60,810 bases of DNA from CAZOBJ01 sp964577825 (GCA_964577825.1 CAZOBJ010000006.1:1-60810), one strand, 5' to 3'. Shown: positions 15,693-24,950, counted from the stretch's first letter. The notes: generated by a model not told the origin, from the sequence alone. Translations and numbers: made by a program.

Positions 15693-18373
15693 GCGTGCCC
15701 CCGGCCGCCCAGCGCGCCGTGCGCGTGCTCGACCTCGCGCTCCTGCTGCTGCTGGGGCTGCTTATCGTCCAGCGCACCATGACCGGCGGCCTGGACGTGT
15801 GGGAGCCGGGCACCGCGTTCTTCGAGGTGCTCCTGTGGTTCGCGGCCTTTCTGTGGTGCGTGCGGGCCGTGCTCGCGCGCGAGGCGCGGCTCGTGCCCGC
15901 GCCCATCGACCTGCCCCTGGCCGCGTTCCTGGCCCTGGCCGCGTTCCTGGCCCTGGCCGCGCTCGCGGTGCACACCGCCGGCCAGGGCGGGAACGTGGTG
16001 CGCGCCGGACTCCTGTGGCGGCACTGGGCCGCGGACACGCTCTTCTTCCTGCTCCTTCTGCATCACGGCCGCACGCGCGAGCGGCGCGCGTTCCTGTTGG
16101 CCTCGTTCCTCGCGGCCGTGGCCGTGATCAGCCTGTACGCGGTGTACCAGCGCGCCTACGGGCTCGCGTACCTGCGCGCCGCAGTGGAGGCCGAGCCGGA
16201 GATCCTGGACCGCACGGTGGGCGAGGACCCGTCCGCACGGCAGAGCTTGGCCACGCGCGTGGCCAGCGACCGGGTGACCGGGCCCTACGGATACGCGAAC
16301 GCGCTGGCGGGCCTGATTCTGCTGGGCATCGGGCCCCTGTGGTTCGTTGCGCTCGCCGCACGGCGCGGCGCGGGCAAGGTGCGCGCCTGGACGGCACGCT
16401 GGGGCGCGCCCGTCCTCGCGGTGGGCGCCACCGTGGCCCTGGCCTACACCGGAAGCCGCGGCGCCCACCTTGCGTACAAGGTGGTCGAGGTCGGCGCCTT
16501 CGCCCTGCTCGCGCGCCGGTTCGGCCGCCCGCGGCGGCCCTGGGCCGAGGCGTTCTCCTATGTGTTCCTGCTCAGCGCGGCCGGGGCCGTGGTGTCGGTG
16601 GTCGGTTCCTGGGCCTGGCGCGCGGGGCCGGCGCCTGTGTTCACCCACGCCGCCGAGGCCATGCAGGCAAGCCCCGGGCTCGCGTGGCTCCTGCGCGCGC
16701 TCGCGAGCCCCTTGTGGATGGGCCCGCTCCTGTTGGGCCTTGCCTGGGCGGCCGAGATCCCGATCCTCGCGCGCCTTCTCTTCCGCGAGCGCCCGCTGCG
16801 CTGCGCGCGGCCGGCCAAGTGGACGGCGAGCCTGGTGCTCGCGGGGTGCGTGTTCGGCGGGACCTGGTCCTTGAGCGGCGCGCCCGGCGCGCCGCCGGCG
16901 GTGCGCGCCCGGATCAGCGGCGTGCTCGAAGCCCAGTCCCATCAACTGCTCAAGCTCACCACCCGGCGAGACTACTGGATCGCGGGCATCCGCATGGCGC
17001 TCGACCACCCCTGGCGGGGCGTGGGCCTGGACCAGTACGGGGTCTACTACACGCAGTACAAGCCCATCACCGGCTGGGCGGTGCAGCGCGCGCACAACAC
17101 CTACATTCAGCTCGCGGCCGACGGGGGCGTGTTCCTGCTGGCCGCGTGGCTGGCGATCTGGGTCGTGTTCCTGCGCGCGCCCGTGCGCGAGGACGCCCTG
17201 CCGCCCGAGCCCACCGCGCCGGGCGAATCGCAGGCGACCCTGCACAAGCGCCTGTGCTGGTGCGGCGCCGGGGTGGTCATCGCCGCGCTCGGGTTCACCT
17301 ATCTCCTGTTCCGGGGCCTGGGCATCGAGTTCTTCTACCAGGAGCTGTGGGCCCCGTCCTCGGCTCGGGCCGCCGGACGCTACGCGCCGCTCGTGGTCCA
17401 CGGGCTCACGCACCTCGTGCTGTTGCCCGCGGGCGGTGCGGTGGCGTTCGTGGCGGGCCTGCGCGTACTGCTCGGTCCGGAGCACGAGCGCGCGGCGCTC
17501 CTGCTGATCCGGGCGGGGCTCGTGGCGGTGCTCGTGCACCTGACCGTCGACTTCTACTACTACATGCAGATGCACAGCGCACTCATGTGGATGCTCATCG
17601 CCGTGGGCCTCTTATACACGCGCACGGCCACCCGCGAGCGGCGCCTGCGCCTGCCCGCGTCCGAGGCATGGAGCAGCGCGCTCGTGGTCGCGCTCGTCGC
17701 GTTCTTCGGGGTGGGCGGATGGTATGGGCCGCTGGCGATCTGGCGCCAGGCGATCACCCGAGAGGTCGCCGAGTCCCTGCTCAAGGAACGCCAGGTGGGC
17801 AAGGCGCGCCGCCTGTACGAGGAGCTCGCCCGCGAGTCTCCCCAGGATCCGGAGCTCCAGCGCCAGCTCGCCGCGACCTACCTGCACCAGGCCTGGCAGG
17901 CCGCCCGCGCGCTCGTGGGCCCGCGTCCGGGCCTCGCGCCCGGACAGGTGCGCGCACGCACGCGTCTCGCCCTGCCCCGGGTCGACCCGCGCGTGCGCCG
18001 CGCGGCCGTGGCGCACGCGGCTCGCGCCGTGGAGCGTATGCCCGAGCACGGGCCCAGCCACGCATACCTGGGCCGGACCATCCTGGACCTCTTCCCCCAG
18101 GACCGCGCACGGCTGGAGCGCGCCCTGCAGGCCCTGCGCACGGCGCATGAGCTGCATCCGTACAAGCCCGAGTACCTGGCCGACCTCGGCGAGGCCCACG
18201 CCCGCCTGGGCGAGCCGCGCAAGGCCCTGGCCGCCTGGCGACAGGCCCTGGCCCTGGACGCGGACGAGCGCCTGACCGACGAGCGCGCCCAGCTCTCGGA
18301 CGCACGCCGCCGCGGCCTGGAGCGGGCCGTCGAGCGCATGGAGCAAGAGCTCGCCCCCGGTGCCTCGCCCTGA
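15689..18373 (+). CDS. O-antigen ligase-like membrane protein with C-terminal helical repeats
   Basis: An 894-residue protein. The start is the GTG at 15689, overlapping the stop of the WecA-type gene, with AGGAG six bases upstream. Residues 1 to about 690 form many transmembrane helices of the Wzy_C/WaaL type, with the large periplasmic loop carrying VQRAHNTYIQLAADGG, where the family's conserved His sits. The last 200 residues are soluble and helical, with TPR-like units (ELARESPQDPELQRQLAATY, and ALRTAHELHPYKPEYLADL). The protein probably polymerises lipid-linked glycan or transfers it onto an acceptor. A similar layout occurs in ligases with added TPRs, so the tail may bind a partner or control chain length. 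An 18-base tandem repeat lies in an early helix. Confidence 0.85.
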   Translation: MSVPPAAQRAVRVLDLALLLLLGLLIVQRTMTGGLDVWEPGTAFFEVLLWFAAFLWCVRAVLAREARLVPAPIDLPLAAFLALAAFLALAALAVHTAGQGGNVVRAGLLWRHWAADTLFFLLLLHHGRTRERRAFLLASFLAAVAVISLYAVYQRAYGLAYLRAAVEAEPEILDRTVGEDPSARQSLATRVASDRVTGPYGYANALAGLILLGIGPLWFVALAARRGAGKVRAWTARWGAPVLAVGATVALAYTGSRGAHLAYKVVEVGAFALLARRFGRPRRPWAEAFSYVFLLSAAGAVVSVVGSWAWRAGPAPVFTHAAEAMQASPGLAWLLRALASPLWMGPLLLGLAWAAEIPILARLLFRERPLRCARPAKWTASLVLAGCVFGGTWSLSGAPGAPPAVRARISGVLEAQSHQLLKLTTRRDYWIAGIRMALDHPWRGVGLDQYGVYYTQYKPITGWAVQRAHNTYIQLAADGGVFLLAAWLAIWVVFLRAPVREDALPPEPTAPGESQATLHKRLCWCGAGVVIAALGFTYLLFRGLGIEFFYQELWAPSSARAAGRYAPLVVHGLTHLVLLPAGGAVAFVAGLRVLLGPEHERAALLLIRAGLVAVLVHLTVDFYYYMQMHSALMWMLIAVGLLYTRTATRERRLRLPASEAWSSALVVALVAFFGVGGWYGPLAIWRQAITREVAESLLKERQVGKARRLYEELARESPQDPELQRQLAATYLHQAWQAARALVGPRPGLAPGQVRARTRLALPRVDPRVRRAAVAHAARAVERMPEHGPSHAYLGRTILDLFPQDRARLERALQALRTAHELHPYKPEYLADLGEAHARLGEPRKALAAWRQALALDADERLTDERAQLSDARRRGLERAVERMEQELAPGASP
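15917..15960 (+). repeat. 18-base tandem repeat inside a transmembrane helix
   Basis: About 2.4 copies of an 18-base unit, giving LAAFLA repeated in frame and then LAALAV. Copy-number change by slippage would lengthen the helix by six residues per unit. Confidence 0.85.
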
Positions 18374-18451
18374 CGCAGGCGGCCCGCGCACCCAGTTCGC
18401 TTGTTCAGGGATGGATCGACCTTCGCGAGCCGCGCGATTGGCGGGGCCCGG

Positions 18452-18925
18452 CTAAGAGCGGATCATGGCGATGCGCCCGGTGCGGGCGAGCTCCTTGATG
18501 CCGTAGGGTCGCATCAGCCGGATGAGCGCGTCGATCTTGGCCTCGGGGCCCGTGGTCTCGAGCACCAGGTTGCGCTCGCCCACGTCCACGACCTTGGCGC
18601 GGAACACGTGCGCGATCTCCAGAATCTCGCTGCGCCTGCGCGCGGGCGCGTGCACCTTCAGGAGCATGAGGTCGCGCTCCACGTACTTCTCGCCGGCCAG
18701 GTCCTGGACCTTGAGCACGTCCACCACCTTGCCCAGTTGCTTGCGCACCTGCTCCACGATGGACTCGTCGCCGGCCACGACCACGGTCAGCCGGCTGACG
18801 GCCTCGTCTTCGGTCTCGCCCACGGCCAGGCTTTCGATGTTGAACCCCCGGGCCGCGAACAGCCCCACGATGCGCGCGAGCACGCCCGGCCGGTTCTGGA
18901 CCATCGCGATGATGAGGTGTCGCAT
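18452..18925 (-). CDS. ilvN: Acetolactate synthase small (regulatory) subunit
   Basis: A 157-residue regulatory subunit of acetohydroxyacid synthase, needed for full activity and for valine feedback inhibition of branched-chain amino-acid synthesis. The N-terminal ACT domain is clear: NRPGVLARIVGLFAARGFNIESLAVG. The C-terminal half has the usual family domain (ILEIAHVFRAKVVDVG, then RPYGIKELARTG). Length matches the 155-170 residue family norm. It is the last gene of the ilvB operon, separated from ilvB by a gene for an unknown membrane protein instead of following it directly. Confidence 0.95.
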   Translation of the reverse strand: MRHLIIAMVQNRPGVLARIVGLFAARGFNIESLAVGETEDEAVSRLTVVVAGDESIVEQVRKQLGKVVDVLKVQDLAGEKYVERDLMLLKVHAPARRRSEILEIAHVFRAKVVDVGERNLVLETTGPEAKIDALIRLMRPYGIKELARTGRIAMIRS

Positions 18926-18950
18926 GCTTTTCCTTTCCTGGGCCGCTTGT

Positions 18951-19400
18951 TTACAGCGGCGCGGACGTCGCCTGCGCGCCCGCAGGCTCCGCGGCCTCGA
19001 AGAGCGCCTTCACCGACGGGCGCAGCAGCACCACCAGGGTGAGCACCCCCAGCGCCGTGCCCACGGGGACGAACACGCACAGAACGACCGCCACGCCCAG
19101 ACAGAAGCCATGGTGTCGATGGCGGGCCAAAAACCAGCCCGCGAGGACCACGCACACGGGCAGCGCAATGCCCACCGCAAGGATCCCGACTCCGATCACG
19201 GCCAGCAGTCCTCCGCCCGCGGCCCAGTGCGGGTCGGCCGGCGTGAATGCGAGAGACAGCAAACCCGACCCGAAAACGACCGCACCCACCCCAAACACGA
19301 AAGCCGTCGGAAACGCCCACAACGCCGCAAGTGGGCCGACCACGTAGTGGGCCACGGAGAGGATGCGCAGGTGCTCTTCGTCCTCGATTCGGCCCACCAT
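18951..19400 (-). CDS. Small hydrophobic membrane protein between ilvB and ilvN
   Basis: A 149-residue membrane protein with about four hydrophobic segments and a short polar N-terminus (MVGRIEDEEHLRILSVAHYV). The start at 19400 has GGGAGG just upstream and lies 14 bases after the ilvB stop. The same reading frame continues upstream through ilvB only as an antisense-frame shadow. The N-terminal pattern (acidic residues, HLRILSVAHYVVG, then helices) recurs in short uncharacterised membrane proteins of PVC-type bacteria, but I cannot name the family. Its place inside the ilv operon may mean shared control only; a transport role for the pathway's products is speculation. Confidence 0.7.
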   Translation of the reverse strand: MVGRIEDEEHLRILSVAHYVVGPLAALWAFPTAFVFGVGAVVFGSGLLSLAFTPADPHWAAGGGLLAVIGVGILAVGIALPVCVVLAGWFLARHRHHGFCLGVAVVLCVFVPVGTALGVLTLVVLLRPSVKALFEAAEPAGAQATSAPL

Positions 19401-19414
19401 CGTCCTCCCGGGCG

Positions 19415-21085
19415 TCAGGTCATGCCCATCATCCGGTTGATGGCCTCGCCCGCGGGCACCATGGGGAACACGTTCTCCTCGGCCCCGATCACCACGTCCA
19501 GGACCACCGGGCCCTTGGTGGCGATCATCTTCTTGAGGGCCGGAACCACCTCGCCGCGCCGCTCGACCCGAAGCCCGGTGCAGCCGAACGCCTCGGCCAC
19601 CTTCACGAAGTCCGGATTCGTGTCCCGGAGCAGGGTGCTCGAGTACCGCCGCCGGTAGAAGAGCTCCTGCCACTGGCGCACCATGCCCAGGTACCCGTTG
19701 TTGAGGATGACCACCTTCACGGGCAGGTTGTTGCCCGCGGCGGTGGTGAGCTCCTGGATGTTCATCTGGATGGACCCGTCCCCGGCGATGTCCACGACCA
19801 GGTGGTCGGGCCGGCCCACCTGCGCGCCGAGGGCCGCGGGCAGGCCGAAGCCCATGGTCCCCAGCCCGCCGGAGCTGATCCAGGTGCGCGGCTTGGTATA
19901 CGTGTAGAACTGGGCGGCCCACATCTGGTTCTGGCCGACCTCCGTGGCGATGATGGTCTTGCGCCGCTTGGTGAGCTTGTACAGCTCCTCGACCACGTAC
20001 TGCGGCTTGACCCCCTTGCCGCCGCCCGCCTTGAGGGGGTGGCGCTTCTTCCACTGGTCGATCTGGTCCCACCACTCCTGGCGCGGCAGGTTCTTGAGCT
20101 TCGGCGTGAGCAGTTTCAGCGTCCGCGCCGCGTCGCCGACCACGGGGATGTCCACCTTCACGTTCTTGCTCACGGACGTGGGGTCGATGTCGATGTGGAT
20201 GATCTTGGCCTCGGGCGCGAACGCGGACAGCTTGCCGGTGATCCGGTCGTCGAACCGCGCGCCGATGGCGATCAGGCAGTCCGTGTTCGTGACCGCGAAG
20301 TTCGCGTACACGGTCCCGTGCATGCCCAGCATGTGCAGGGCCTTGCGGTCGGTCTCCGGGAAGGCGCCCAGACCCATGAGCGTGGTCGTCACCGGCAGGT
20401 TGGCCCGCTCGGCCATGCGCTTCACCAGCGCGCTCGCCTCGCTGGCGATCACCCCGCCGCCCACGTACATGACCGGCCGCTCGGACCGGTTGATGAGGTC
20501 CGCGGCCCGCTGGATCTGGCGCGGGTTCGGGTCGTACCGGGGGTGGTATCCCGGCAGGGTGGGCGTGTCGGGCAGCGGAGACTTGATGTCGGCCAGCGTC
20601 ACGTCCACGGGCAGGTCCACGACCACCGGCCCGGGCCGGCCGCTTCGGGCGATGTGGAAGGCCGCGGTCATGATCTCCGGCAGCTCTTCGGGATTCGAGG
20701 CCAGGAAGTTGTGCTTGGTGATCGGCCGGGTGATGCCCGTGATGTCCGCCTCCTGGAAGGCGTCGTTGCCGATCAGGAACGTCTTCACCTGGCCCGTGAG
20801 GCACACCAGGGGGACGGAGTCCATGTACGCGGTGGCGATGGCGGTCACCAGGTTCGTGGCCCCGGGCCCCGAGGTGGCCACGGCCACGCCCACCTTGCCC
20901 GTGGCGCGCGCGTACCCGTCGGCCATGTGCCCGGCGCCCTGCTCGTGCCGGGGCAGGATCACGCGAAGGTCCCGAGCGTCCATCAGCGCGTCGAAGAGGG
21001 GCAGCAGCGCCCCGCCCGGGTAGCCGAACAGGACCTTGACCCCGGCGCGGCGCAGCGCCTGCACGATCACCTCGGTGCCCTTCAT
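19415..21085 (-). CDS. ilvB: Acetolactate synthase large (catalytic) subunit
   Basis: A 556-residue ThDP-dependent enzyme that condenses two pyruvates to acetolactate, or pyruvate with 2-ketobutyrate, at the head of valine, leucine and isoleucine synthesis. The catalytic Glu lies in PRHEQGAGHMADGYARATG near residue 45. The FAD/ThDP core shows TSGPGATNLVTAIATAYMDS, and the ThDP-binding motif runs from GDGSIQMNIQEL to NN near residue 450. The ATG at 21085 has GAGGAG upstream. It leads the minus-strand operon with the small membrane protein and ilvN. A TTGACA promoter sits about 140 bases upstream; no leader peptide or T-box is visible. Confidence 0.97.
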   Translation of the reverse strand: MKGTEVIVQALRRAGVKVLFGYPGGALLPLFDALMDARDLRVILPRHEQGAGHMADGYARATGKVGVAVATSGPGATNLVTAIATAYMDSVPLVCLTGQVKTFLIGNDAFQEADITGITRPITKHNFLASNPEELPEIMTAAFHIARSGRPGPVVVDLPVDVTLADIKSPLPDTPTLPGYHPRYDPNPRQIQRAADLINRSERPVMYVGGGVIASEASALVKRMAERANLPVTTTLMGLGAFPETDRKALHMLGMHGTVYANFAVTNTDCLIAIGARFDDRITGKLSAFAPEAKIIHIDIDPTSVSKNVKVDIPVVGDAARTLKLLTPKLKNLPRQEWWDQIDQWKKRHPLKAGGGKGVKPQYVVEELYKLTKRRKTIIATEVGQNQMWAAQFYTYTKPRTWISSGGLGTMGFGLPAALGAQVGRPDHLVVDIAGDGSIQMNIQELTTAAGNNLPVKVVILNNGYLGMVRQWQELFYRRRYSSTLLRDTNPDFVKVAEAFGCTGLRVERRGEVVPALKKMIATKGPVVLDVVIGAEENVFPMVPAGEAINRMMGMT

Positions 21086-21222
21086 GGAGATCTCCTCAGG
21101 ATGGTCAAGCGGGACCCGCCGCGCGCGGCGCGGCGCCTACCCCGGTGCGGGCGCACGCTGCGCAGTCGCTTCCGCGCCGGCCGCTCGGACAAGCAGCTCT
21201 GACCGAACCGCTATCCGCACAG

Positions 21223-21252
21223 CCTATACCAGCCGGTTGCGCAAGCTGTCAA
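21223..21252 (-). promoter_or_regulatory. Predicted promoter of the ilvB operon
   Basis: Minus strand: -35 TTGACA (21252-21247), 18-base spacer, -10 TATAGG (21228-21223). It gives a leader of about 130 bases before ilvB. Confidence 0.62.
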
Positions 21253-21348
21253 GCGTTTCCTGCAGGCGGCGCCGACGGCTACCCGCGCGTCGACCGCCGC
21301 CTGTCTCGCGCGCCGCGGCGGCCCTCGTTCATTCGACGGACGCCTCAT

Positions 21349-21377
21349 TTGACAGCGCCGCCGACTTCGTCTATGTA
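21349..21377 (+). promoter_or_regulatory. Predicted promoter of the 21426 onward gene set
   Basis: -35 TTGACA (21349-21354), 17-base spacer, -10 TATGTA (21372-21377). It lies about 40 bases before the AGGAGG and ATG of the GNAT gene. Confidence 0.65.
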
Positions 21378-21425
21378 CAGGACGTGCCATACGTCCGCGA
21401 GACCGCCGTCAGGAGGATTCCACAC

Positions 21426-22004
21426 ATGCCCAGACCCGGACAGGAGATCGAGACCTACGAGGCCAAGGGCGTACGGATTCTGTTCCGGTACCCCAAGTGG
21501 GACGACGTGCGCGGGGTCCTTGCGTGCGCCAAGGCGATGTACGAGGAGGCCGAGTCCGGCGGCGAACTGTGGCTGCCTACGCCCCAGCTCGACCTGGCGG
21601 GCGCCTGCGACCAGGTCGCCCGGCAGCTCAAGGCGCTGGAGCTGGGCACCGGGGTGCACATCACCGCCGAGCGGGACGGGCGCATCGTGGGCGCGGGCAG
21701 CGTGTCCGCGAAGAGCGGCCAGTTCGGCCAGGGCTACGGGACCCTGGGCCTGCACCTGTTGCGCGAGGTGCGCGGCCTGGGCGCGGGCCGGCGGCTCATG
21801 GAGCTCCTCGAACAAGAGGCCCGCGCGCACCTGGACCTGCGCGCCATCTACCTGACCGTGTCCGCGGCCAACCCGGCCATGCACCTGTATGCGAAGTGCG
21901 GATATCGCGAGATCGGACGCAAACCCCACTTCGTGGCGCCCAGTTGTCGCGACATCCCGTTCGAGGAACGGGCGGACATCGTGGACATGGCCCTGGACCT
22001 GTAA
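21426..22004 (+). CDS. GNAT family N-acetyltransferase
   Basis: A 192-residue acetyltransferase. The acetyl-CoA site is VRGLGAGRRLMELLEQEAR, and a typical GNAT C-terminal strand follows (AANPAMHLYAKCGYREIGRKP). The start at 21426 has AGGAGG nine bases upstream and a good promoter before that; the upstream open frame is noise. It heads a plus-strand gene set with an amidohydrolase, mtlD and an aldo/keto reductase. Its substrate is unknown. An Ard1/RimI-like protein acetylase or a small-molecule acetylase are both possible. Confidence 0.85.
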   Translation: MPRPGQEIETYEAKGVRILFRYPKWDDVRGVLACAKAMYEEAESGGELWLPTPQLDLAGACDQVARQLKALELGTGVHITAERDGRIVGAGSVSAKSGQFGQGYGTLGLHLLREVRGLGAGRRLMELLEQEARAHLDLRAIYLTVSAANPAMHLYAKCGYREIGRKPHFVAPSCRDIPFEERADIVDMALDL

Positions 22005-22064
22005 CCGCGACGCGTCGGCCCCGCCCCGAGCCGCGGGCCGCCGTCCCCACGCACGGAGTACGCC

Positions 22065-23663
22065 ATGCGATTCATTGATGCGAGCGCGCAAATCGGACAG
22101 GGCAGCGCCTTTCCGGTTAAGGGCCCGCCTGATGACTACACCACCGCGGGGGCGCTCGTGCGCGAGCTCGACCACTTCGGCATCAACGAGGCCGTGGTCG
22201 CGCACGCGGCCGCGCAGCACAACCCGATCGTGGGCAATCGACTCCTCATGCAGGCCATCGCCGACCACCCGCGGCTCTATCCCTGCTGGACGCTCGCGCC
22301 GTTCACCGTGGACGAACAGCGGCGTCCCGCGGCGCTTGTGGACATGATGCGCGCGCACAACGTGCGCATGGTGCGTCTCGCCCATTCCAGGACCGGGGCC
22401 TACAAGGGCCCTCCGCGAGTCTGGGCTTGCGGAGAGCTTCTCGAAGCGCTCGAGCGCGCGCGGATTCCGGTGCTGCTCAACGAGAGCCTGGACACGATCG
22501 CCGAGCTGTGCGCGGCCTTCCCCGAACTTCCGGTCATCAAGGTCGGCTGGGGCTCTCTGCAACTGCACGCGCTCATGGACCGCCGCGAGCATCTGTACGT
22601 CGGCACGGGCCTGTTGTGCGGGCCCAACCGGCTCGCCTTCCTGGTGCGCCGCTTCGGAGCCGACCGACTTGTGTTCGGCACCCTGTTCGGACAGGTCAAC
22701 CACACGAGCCCCGGCGCGGCCCTGACCGTGCTCACCGCGGCCGCCATCTCGGACGAGGACAAGGAGAAGATCGCCGGCGGCAACCTGGCGCGCCTGCTGG
22801 GCCTGCCCGCCGCAAGCCCCGTGGCGGACAAGGCCTTCGACGATCCCTTCGTCGAGCCCGTGCGCGCGGGCCGGCCGCTTGCGGACACCCTGGTCGTGGA
22901 CGCGCACGCGCACGCCACCTCCCCCCAGGAGGTCAATCCCGACGTGGACCGGGACGGCATGGTCCGCGGCATGGACCGCCTGGGCGTGGACGTGGCCTGC
23001 ATCTCCGGCAGCGGGTCGGCCGTGCCCGACGCGCGGTTCATGAACGAGGCCACCATCCAGGCCCTGCGCGCGTATCCTTCGCGGTTCGTGGGCTACACGC
23101 GCATCGCGCCGTGGGACGCATCGCAGGCCGAGGCGCAGCTCGAACACTGTTTCCGGGCCGCGGGCATCCGTCACGTGAAGGTGCACCCGAACATGTACAA
23201 GTACCCGGTCAACGGCGAGGGCTTCCGCCCGGGCTTTGCGTTCGCGCGCAAGCACGGATCCGTGGTGCTGTCGCACAGCGAAGCGCAGACGGACACCTGC
23301 CGACCCGCGGTCTTCGACGAGACGGCGCGCACCTACCCGGACCTCCAGATCATCATCGGGCATGCGGGCAACTGGGGCGAGGCCTACAAGGAGACCGTGG
23401 ACGTGATGAAGCGCCACCCCAACCTGTGGCTGGACACCTCGGGCTGGTGCATGACCAGTCTCGGCGTGCTCGAGTGGGTGGTCGGCCAAATCGGCCCGGA
23501 CCGCGTGCTCATGGGCACGGACTTCGTGGCCATTTCGGCCGCGTACGGCCTGGGTCCGATCCTGTACGCGCGCCTGTCCGCCGAGGACAAGCGCAAGATC
23601 CTGGGCCGGAACGCAGCGCGCCTGTTCGGCCTGGACGGCGGCGCCGGCTCGCAGAACGCCTAG
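22065..23663 (+). CDS. Tandem amidohydrolase-2 protein with one predicted inactive domain
   Basis: A 532-residue protein made of two amidohydrolase-fold (TIM-barrel, ACMSD/TIM_metal type) domains. In the second domain the metal ligands are readable: DAHAHA at about 279-284, SHSEAQ near 402, GHAGN near 431, and GTDF near 483. In the first domain (residues 1 to about 265) the equivalent first strand reads FIDASAQIG with no His-x-His, and the final Asp position reads FGTLFG. The first half therefore probably cannot bind the metal. Such enzymes hydrolyse or decarboxylate cyclic or aromatic compounds. A regulatory or dimer-mimicking role for the first half is inference. Confidence 0.82.
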   Translation: MRFIDASAQIGQGSAFPVKGPPDDYTTAGALVRELDHFGINEAVVAHAAAQHNPIVGNRLLMQAIADHPRLYPCWTLAPFTVDEQRRPAALVDMMRAHNVRMVRLAHSRTGAYKGPPRVWACGELLEALERARIPVLLNESLDTIAELCAAFPELPVIKVGWGSLQLHALMDRREHLYVGTGLLCGPNRLAFLVRRFGADRLVFGTLFGQVNHTSPGAALTVLTAAAISDEDKEKIAGGNLARLLGLPAASPVADKAFDDPFVEPVRAGRPLADTLVVDAHAHATSPQEVNPDVDRDGMVRGMDRLGVDVACISGSGSAVPDARFMNEATIQALRAYPSRFVGYTRIAPWDASQAEAQLEHCFRAAGIRHVKVHPNMYKYPVNGEGFRPGFAFARKHGSVVLSHSEAQTDTCRPAVFDETARTYPDLQIIIGHAGNWGEAYKETVDVMKRHPNLWLDTSGWCMTSLGVLEWVVGQIGPDRVLMGTDFVAISAAYGLGPILYARLSAEDKRKILGRNAARLFGLDGGAGSQNA

Positions 23664-23690
23664 GCGCGGCACCCACATCGCGGAGCGACC

Positions 23691-24857
23691 ATGAAGCGCG
23701 TGGTCCAGTTCGGCGCGGGCAATATCGGCCGGGGGTTCCTGGGGCAGCTCTACAGCGCCTCGGGGTGGCACACGACCTACGTGGACGTGGACCCCGAGCT
23801 CGTGCAGGCGCTCAATCGCGAACAGGGCTTCGCCATCCACATCGTGGGCCCGGGCGCGACCACGATCCGGGTGGAGAACGTGTCCGCGGTCCACGGCCGG
23901 GACCTCGACGCGGTCGCGGCAGCGGTGGACGAAGCGGACCTGGTGGGCACAAGCGTGGGCGTGAACGCGCTCGGCCACATCGTGGACCCGCTCGCCGCGG
24001 GCCTGGCGCGCCGGGCGCGGCGCGGGGCCGGGGTGGACGTGCTCATCTGCGAGAACCTGCTCCATGCGGCCGACTTTCTGCAAACGCGGCTGCGAGCGGC
24101 CCTGGACCCGGAAGCGCACGAGTTCCTGGCCCGGCGGGTCGGGCTCGTGGAGACGGTGGTCAGCCGCATGATCCCGGTGGTCGAGCCCGAGCGTCGCGCG
24201 GCCGAGCCCCTGGCCGCCTGGGTGGAGGCCTACAACATCCTGCCCGTGGATCGCAGCGCCTTGCGCAACGGCCTGCCCGAAATCCAGGGGCTCGAGTTTA
24301 TCGACGACATCACGGCCTACGAGGAGCGCAAGCTCTTCTGCCACAACTGCATGCACGCACTCGCGAGCTACTTCGGCTACGAGCGCGGGTACCGGTTCAT
24401 CTACCAGGTCATGGAGGACGCGGCCCTGCGCGACCGGGTGCGCGCGGGCGCCTGGGAGGCGGGCGAAGGGCTTGTGCAGCGCCACGGGTTCACCCGCGAC
24501 CAGCACGAGGCCCACATCCAGGACCTGCTCGCCCGGTTCGCGAACCGCGCGCTCGCGGACACCGTGGCCCGGTGCGGGGGCGACCCGGTGCGCAAGCTCG
24601 GACACCACGACCGGCTGGTGGGCGCGGCGCTGCTGGCCCTGGAGTACGGAGTCGAACCCGAGGTGCTCGCCGAGGGCATCGCCGCGGCCATGCGGTTCGC
24701 CCCGCCCGGCGACCCGTCGGCGCCCAGGCTTCAGGACCTGCTGCGACGCGAGGGCGTGGAACACGTGCTCCGGGAGCTCTGCGGCCTGCGCCCGGACGAG
24801 CCCCTGTACGCGATGGTCCTGGCCGCGGCCGATGCGCGGGGTCTGCCGGCCGGGTAG
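23691..24857 (+). CDS. mtlD: Mannitol-1-phosphate 5-dehydrogenase-like polyol dehydrogenase
   Basis: A 388-residue long-chain polyol dehydrogenase that interconverts mannitol 1-phosphate and fructose 6-phosphate with NAD. The N-terminal QFGAGNIGRGFLGQLY is the MtlD form of the dinucleotide loop. The catalytic Lys lies in YEERKLFCHNCMHAL, with the Asn and His that follow it in the family. Length equals E. coli MtlD (about 382). No mannitol phosphotransferase gene is near, so substrate may come from another kinase or the enzyme may act on a different sugar-alcohol phosphate. It lies 27 bases after the amidohydrolase gene and 93 bases before an aldo/keto reductase. Confidence 0.88.
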   Translation: MKRVVQFGAGNIGRGFLGQLYSASGWHTTYVDVDPELVQALNREQGFAIHIVGPGATTIRVENVSAVHGRDLDAVAAAVDEADLVGTSVGVNALGHIVDPLAAGLARRARRGAGVDVLICENLLHAADFLQTRLRAALDPEAHEFLARRVGLVETVVSRMIPVVEPERRAAEPLAAWVEAYNILPVDRSALRNGLPEIQGLEFIDDITAYEERKLFCHNCMHALASYFGYERGYRFIYQVMEDAALRDRVRAGAWEAGEGLVQRHGFTRDQHEAHIQDLLARFANRALADTVARCGGDPVRKLGHHDRLVGAALLALEYGVEPEVLAEGIAAAMRFAPPGDPSAPRLQDLLRREGVEHVLRELCGLRPDEPLYAMVLAAADARGLPAG

Positions 24858-24950
24858 CGGGCCGTGGCACGTGTTTTGCTTCGCTTGCGATGAGACGCTT
24901 GATGCGAATGCGCGCCTGATCTGAGCCGAAAGACAGAAACGGAGGCCGGT

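Larger units (their letters stand above)
21086..21425. other. Divergent intergenic region between ilvB and GNAT gene
   Basis: 340 bases without a gene. They contain the ilvB promoter on the minus strand (21223-21252) and the GNAT-operon promoter on the plus strand (21349-21377). The rest is GC-rich leader sequence in which I see no conserved RNA element. Confidence 0.6.
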
